Shown one piece after another: positions 61,584 to 64,000 of a DNA stretch of 64,000 nucleotides. The notes under the pieces were generated by a model. It was not told the origin of the DNA and made no database searches. It saw only the letters and a list, made by a program, of their open reading frames with translations. The stretch spans positions 2,603,501 to 2,667,500 of the forward strand of contig NZ_CP141059.1 in the NCBI RefSeq assembly GCF_034661235.1, given 5' to 3'. Each line of letters starts with the position of its first letter. Within the stretch, counting starts at the first letter, position 1. The stretch comes from Nocardioides bizhenqiangii (lineage in GTDB: Bacteria; Actinomycetota; Actinomycetes; Propionibacteriales; Nocardioidaceae). The translations under genes and the position numbers were made by a program.

Positions 61584-61877
61584 CTACTGCGTGATGACGA
61601 GCTCGTGGTTGCCGCTCTTCGAGGTGCACTCGAACGGGCTGCCCCCTGCGAGGACCTCCGCGATGATCGCTACGGTGACGTTGCCGACGCAGATGTTGGC
61701 CGCTGCGTTGATCGGGATCTGGACGGCGACCTCGTTGTTGTTCAGCAGGTTCGTGATCTGAACGTTGACGAGGTTGCCCACCGCAATCGGGGGCTGTGCC
61801 TGAGCCGACGCGGTCGATCCGAGCGTCGCTGCCGCTGCGAGCGCTGCACTAGCAGCACCCATGGCGATATACCTCAT
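61584..61877 (-). CDS. Small secreted protein, chaplin/rodlin-like character
   Basis: A 97-aa protein with a Sec signal peptide (~1-28, cleavage near ASAQAQ). A mature ~70-residue beta-prone domain is rich in Asn/Val/Ile (VNVQITNLLNNNEVAVQIP, ~38-56) and has two cysteines (~63 and ~84) that could pair. The composition recalls actinobacterial surface proteins of the chaplin/rodlin type, but I cannot confirm homology. ATG 61877 has AGGAGGAG 6 nt upstream; a 6-bp hairpin sits in the leader and a strong terminator follows. Being monocistronic with full signals, it is probably well expressed. Confidence 0.68.
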   Translation of the reverse strand: MRYIAMGAASAALAAAATLGSTASAQAQPPIAVGNLVNVQITNLLNNNEVAVQIPINAAANICVGNVTVAIIAEVLAGGSPFECTSKSGNHELVITQ

Positions 61878-61895
61878 TAGTTTCTCCTCCTCTGA

Positions 61896-61912
61896 GCCGA
61901 CGAAATGTCGGC
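61896..61912. promoter_or_regulatory. Leader hairpin GCCGAC-GAAAT-GTCGGC
   Basis: A perfect 6-bp stem with a 5-nt loop just upstream of the Shine-Dalgarno of the small secreted-protein gene. It may stabilise the mRNA or modulate translation. Confidence 0.45.
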
Positions 61913-62003
61913 TTTCCCAAGAACCTCGGTGCCCGTATCCCACGACCAGCAACCTGTTACTGACGGGTACCCTCCATCCGCGTCCGAATGGGGTCCGTGC
62001 GAA

Positions 62004-62222
62004 CGGTTCCAGGAGCTGAAGACGCACGAGGACGACTGGACCGTGCACGTCCGGCCGGAGCAGGTCGTCGAGATCGCGTTCGACGGGCTGCAGCGGTCGT
62101 CGCGCTATCCCGGTGGCGTCGCGCTGCGGTTCGCGCGGGTGGTGCGCTACCGCGACGACAAGACCGCCGACCAGGCCGACACGATCGAGACCGTGCGGCA
62201 GATCGCCACCCGAACCGGCTAG
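62004..62222 (+). pseudogene. Stranded original 3' end of the DNA ligase gene
   Basis: Seventy-two codons plus stop, homologous to the end of the ligase at 59844-60053: both contain [14 protein letters not shown] and [16 protein letters not shown]. Identity is high but clearly not complete, as between related species rather than a recent duplication. No start signal belongs to it; the short frame reading into it from 61905 begins in island sequence. It keeps the GC and codon style of the surrounding chromosome and is best read as the pre-insertion end of ligB. Confidence 0.8.
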
Positions 62223-62226
62223 ATGT

Positions 62227-62243
62227 TGCAACACCGAGTTGCA
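62227..62243. promoter_or_regulatory. Candidate TetR operator TGCAAC-ACCGA-GTTGCA
   Basis: A perfect 6-5-6 inverted repeat immediately upstream of the -10 TACAGT (62251-62256) of the downstream TetR gene, whose ATG is 6 nt after that hexamer. The position suits autoregulation. Confidence 0.55.
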
Positions 62244-62262
62244 CGTCCCGTACAGTTTCCCC

Positions 62263-62964
62263 ATGGCGACTCGCGCACCGCAGACCGACGGCCGACGCAG
62301 GGCGGCGGCCGCTCGACGCCGCGCGCGCAAGGAGCAGATCATCGCGGCCACCCGTGAGCTGTTCGACTCCCGCGGCGTGCGCGACGTCCAGATCGAGGAG
62401 ATCGCCGGCGCGGTCGGCATCAACCGGGCGATCGTCTACCGCCACTTCACCGGCAAGGAGGAGCTGTTCGCGCTCACCCTGGTCGGCTACCTCGACGAGC
62501 TCCACGACGCGATGCAGGACGCCGCGGCGTCGAGCACCGAGGCGCCCGACCGGCTGGCCGCCGTCGTCGGCGCCTTCATCGACTACGGCGTAGCGCATCC
62601 TGCGTTCGTCGACTGCGCTCAGTCGCTGATGGTGCGCCCCGGTGACGAACTGCTGGACGACATCTCCGACGGTGCGCTGTTCCGCCTCGGGCGCGGCATC
62701 ACCTCGTGCATGACGATCCTGTCGCAGGTGCTGGCCGAGGGCACCGAGTCCGGAGACTTCACGATGACCTCGGACCCGGTCGTGATGGCGAACACCATGT
62801 ACGCCAGCGGCCTGGGCGCCCTCCACCTGGCTCGTCTCGGGATCCTGGTCAGCGAGTCGGCGCCCGGTGTCCCGGTGGTCAGCCAGGTCTCCGCCGAGCA
62901 GGTCCGCGAGTACGTCGTGTCCTCCGCGCTGGCAGTGGTGATGCGGGGAGTCCGCGCCAGCTGA
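62263..62964 (+). CDS. TetR-family transcriptional regulator
   Basis: A 233-aa regulator with a basic N-terminus, the HTH VQIEEIAGAVGINRAIVYRHFTGKEELFALTL (~45-76) and a C-terminal ligand domain. ATG 62263 is 6 nt after TACAGT, so it is leaderless. It is convergent with a thiolase gene, separated by a dispersed repeat. By family (AcrR/FadR-like) and position it could regulate fatty-acid genes, but no target motif was found elsewhere in the window. Confidence 0.87.
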   Translation: MATRAPQTDGRRRAAAARRRARKEQIIAATRELFDSRGVRDVQIEEIAGAVGINRAIVYRHFTGKEELFALTLVGYLDELHDAMQDAAASSTEAPDRLAAVVGAFIDYGVAHPAFVDCAQSLMVRPGDELLDDISDGALFRLGRGITSCMTILSQVLAEGTESGDFTMTSDPVVMANTMYASGLGALHLARLGILVSESAPGVPVVSQVSAEQVREYVVSSALAVVMRGVRAS

Positions 62965-62987
62965 GACCGCGGGCGCCACCGGCGGGC

Positions 62988-63030
62988 GTCTCGATACGCC
63001 CTCGCCAAGCGGCTCGGGCTACTCGACGAG
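62988..63030. repeat. Dispersed intergenic repeat
   Basis: GTCTCGATACGCCCTCGCC to GGGCTACTCGACGAG, the common intergenic repeat type of this genome, between convergent genes. It is related to the unit at 44826-44883. Confidence 0.5.
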
Positions 63031-63039
63031 CGTGACCCG

Positions 63040-64000
63040 TCAGCGCTCCATGATCGCGACGACGCCCTGACCACCGGCGGCGCAGACCGAGACCAGCGCC
63101 CGGCCGGAGCCCTTCTCGGCGAGCAGCTTCGCGGTGTTGGCCACGATCCGGCCACCGGTCGCGGCGAACGGGTGTCCCGCGGCGAGCGAGGAGCCCTTGA
63201 CGTTGAGCTTGCGGCGGTCGATCGAACCGAGCGGCGCGTCGAGGCCGAGGCGCTCCTTGCAGAAGACCGGGCTCTCCCACGCGGCGAGGGTCGACAGCAC
63301 CTGCGACGCGAAGGCCTCGTGGATCTCGTAGAAGTCGAAGTCCTGGAGGGTCAGGCCGTGGCGGGCGAGCATCCGCGGCACGGCGTACGCCGGCGCCATC
63401 AGCAGGCCCTCGTGACCGTTGACGAAGTCGACCGCGGCCACCTCGGAGTCGACGAAGTAGGCCAGCGGGGTCAGTCCGTGCGCCTCGGCCCACTCGTCGG
63501 AGGTCAGCAGCACGGCGGACGCGCCGTCGGTCAGCGGCGTCGAGTTGCCGGCCGTCATGGTGGCAGCCTCGCCCTTGCCGAAGACCGGCTTGAGCGTCGC
63601 GAGCTTCTCCAGCGATGAGTCGGCGCGCAGGTTGTTGTCGCGCTCGAGCCCCCGGAACGGGGTGACCAGGTCGTCCTGCCAGCCCTCGTCGTAGGACCGG
63701 GCGAGGTTGTGGTGGGACGTGACGGCGAGCTCGTCCTGGGCCTCGCGGGCGATCTGCCACTCGAGCGCGGTCAGCGCCTGGTGGTCACCCATCGACAGCT
63801 TCGTGCGCGGCTCCCCGTTGGACGGGATCGCGAGGCCGATGTCGCCCGGGCGGATGGAGGCGAGAACGGCGAGCCGGTCCTTGGTCGACCGGGCGTTGTT
63901 GAGCTGGATGAGCTTCTTGCGGAGCTTCTCGGAGATCGCGATCGGCGCGTCGGACGTCGTGTCCACACCGCCGCCGATGCCCGAGTCGAGCTGGCCCAGC
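63040..64000 (-). CDS. Acetyl-CoA acetyltransferase/thiolase (FadA/FadI type), 5' end outside window
   Basis: The C-terminal ~319 codons of a thiolase. SMGDHQALTALEWQIAREAQDELAV, the loop AGNSTPLTDGASAVLL, HEAFASQVL and the C-terminal GHPFAATGGRI with CAAGGQG give the catalytic His and Cys of the second half. The nucleophilic Cys of the N-terminal half lies beyond the right edge. A GTG at 63966 is internal: the frame continues open to 64000 with family-like sequence. The enzyme cleaves 3-ketoacyl-CoA or condenses acetyl-CoA in beta-oxidation. Confidence 0.9.
   Translation of the reverse strand, partial: LGQLDSGIGGGVDTTSDAPIAISEKLRKKLIQLNNARSTKDRLAVLASIRPGDIGLAIPSNGEPRTKLSMGDHQALTALEWQIAREAQDELAVTSHHNLARSYDEGWQDDLVTPFRGLERDNNLRADSSLEKLATLKPVFGKGEAATMTAGNSTPLTDGASAVLLTSDEWAEAHGLTPLAYFVDSEVAAVDFVNGHEGLLMAPAYAVPRMLARHGLTLQDFDFYEIHEAFASQVLSTLAAWESPVFCKERLGLDAPLGSIDRRKLNVKGSSLAAGHPFAATGGRIVANTAKLLAEKGSGRALVSVCAAGGQGVVAIMER

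Larger units (their letters stand above)
59757..62003. mobile_element. Inserted ~2.25-kb island within the ligase 3' end
   Basis: The left border follows the first GKTFK codons of the ligase. The right border is where an orphan ligase 3' end resumes at CGGTTCC (62004). Both sides share GAACG(C/G)TTCC, at 59841 and 62001. Between lie a substitute ligase C-terminus, a HEPN-like gene, an orphan gene and a small secreted-protein gene, with visibly lower GC and less biased codon use than the flanks. No integrase or transposase is present, so the mechanism is unknown. Confidence 0.65.

Noticed and set aside
61905..62003. Start of a 105-aa gene containing the ligase-like tail
   Set aside because: The first ~33 codons are island sequence without homology or signals. 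The tail is the stranded ligB 3' end.

Overview
The window is high-GC actinobacterial DNA, most likely from a Nocardioides-like (Nocardioidaceae) genome. This rests on the GC-rich codon use, two complete yrbE-mce operons, a KstR steroid regulator, a bacterial CYP51, a DUF222-HNH gene, and interspersed short repeats of the GGTCTCGA...TCGAGACC type. No rRNA, tRNA or CRISPR array was seen. The window is essentially a sterol/steroid uptake and catabolism locus followed by housekeeping and accessory DNA.

1-14.4 kb holds steroid side-chain degradation genes (a fused ChsE1-ChsE2 acyl-CoA dehydrogenase, a split ChsH2, ChsH1 and the start of Ltp2). It also holds a diiron-fold protein, two alpha/beta hydrolases, a wax-ester/TAG synthase, a second two-domain acyl-CoA dehydrogenase, and a cassette of two methyltransferases, a glycosyltransferase and an (alpha/alpha)6-toroid protein. 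14.4-15.2 kb is kstR itself. 15.5-17.3 kb is a DUF222-HNH gene with repeats. 17.4-25.7 kb is a ten-gene operon (TetR, P450, SDR, CYP51, ferredoxin, NTF2-like, ALDH, SDR, 3-HIBDH-like, CMD). This is the gene set of the mycobacterial CYP51 neighbourhood. 25.7-27.9 kb has an LLM oxidoreductase and a conserved unknown. 27.9-31.3 kb is a redox/dehydrogenase operon with the ChsB1/Hsd4A-type SDR. 31.3-41.7 kb is an Mce4-like sterol importer operon.

Eight sites match or nearly match the KstR consensus TnnAACnnGTTnnA, and they sit in front of almost every one of these units. Many of the genes look leaderless: a TANNNT -10 hexamer lies 6-7 nt before the start codon. The inferred logic is that sterols enter through the Mce permease, the side chain is shortened by the Chs/Ltp enzymes, redox genes supply electrons, and KstR represses all of it until a steroid-CoA appears.

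41.8-47.7 kb contains an ion-channel-like protein, uvrB, a CMD protein, an SDR and a phospholipase-D/cardiolipin-synthase-like enzyme. 47.7-56.5 kb is a second yrbE-mce operon without a visible KstR box. 56.5-58.2 kb has an AlkA-like glycosylase and a TetR gene. 58.5-62.2 kb is an ATP-dependent DNA ligase gene whose 3' end has been replaced by an inserted ~2.2 kb segment. That segment carries a HEPN/Abi-like gene, an orphan and a small secreted protein, and the ligase's apparent native 3' end is stranded downstream. The window closes with a TetR gene and a thiolase cut by the right edge.
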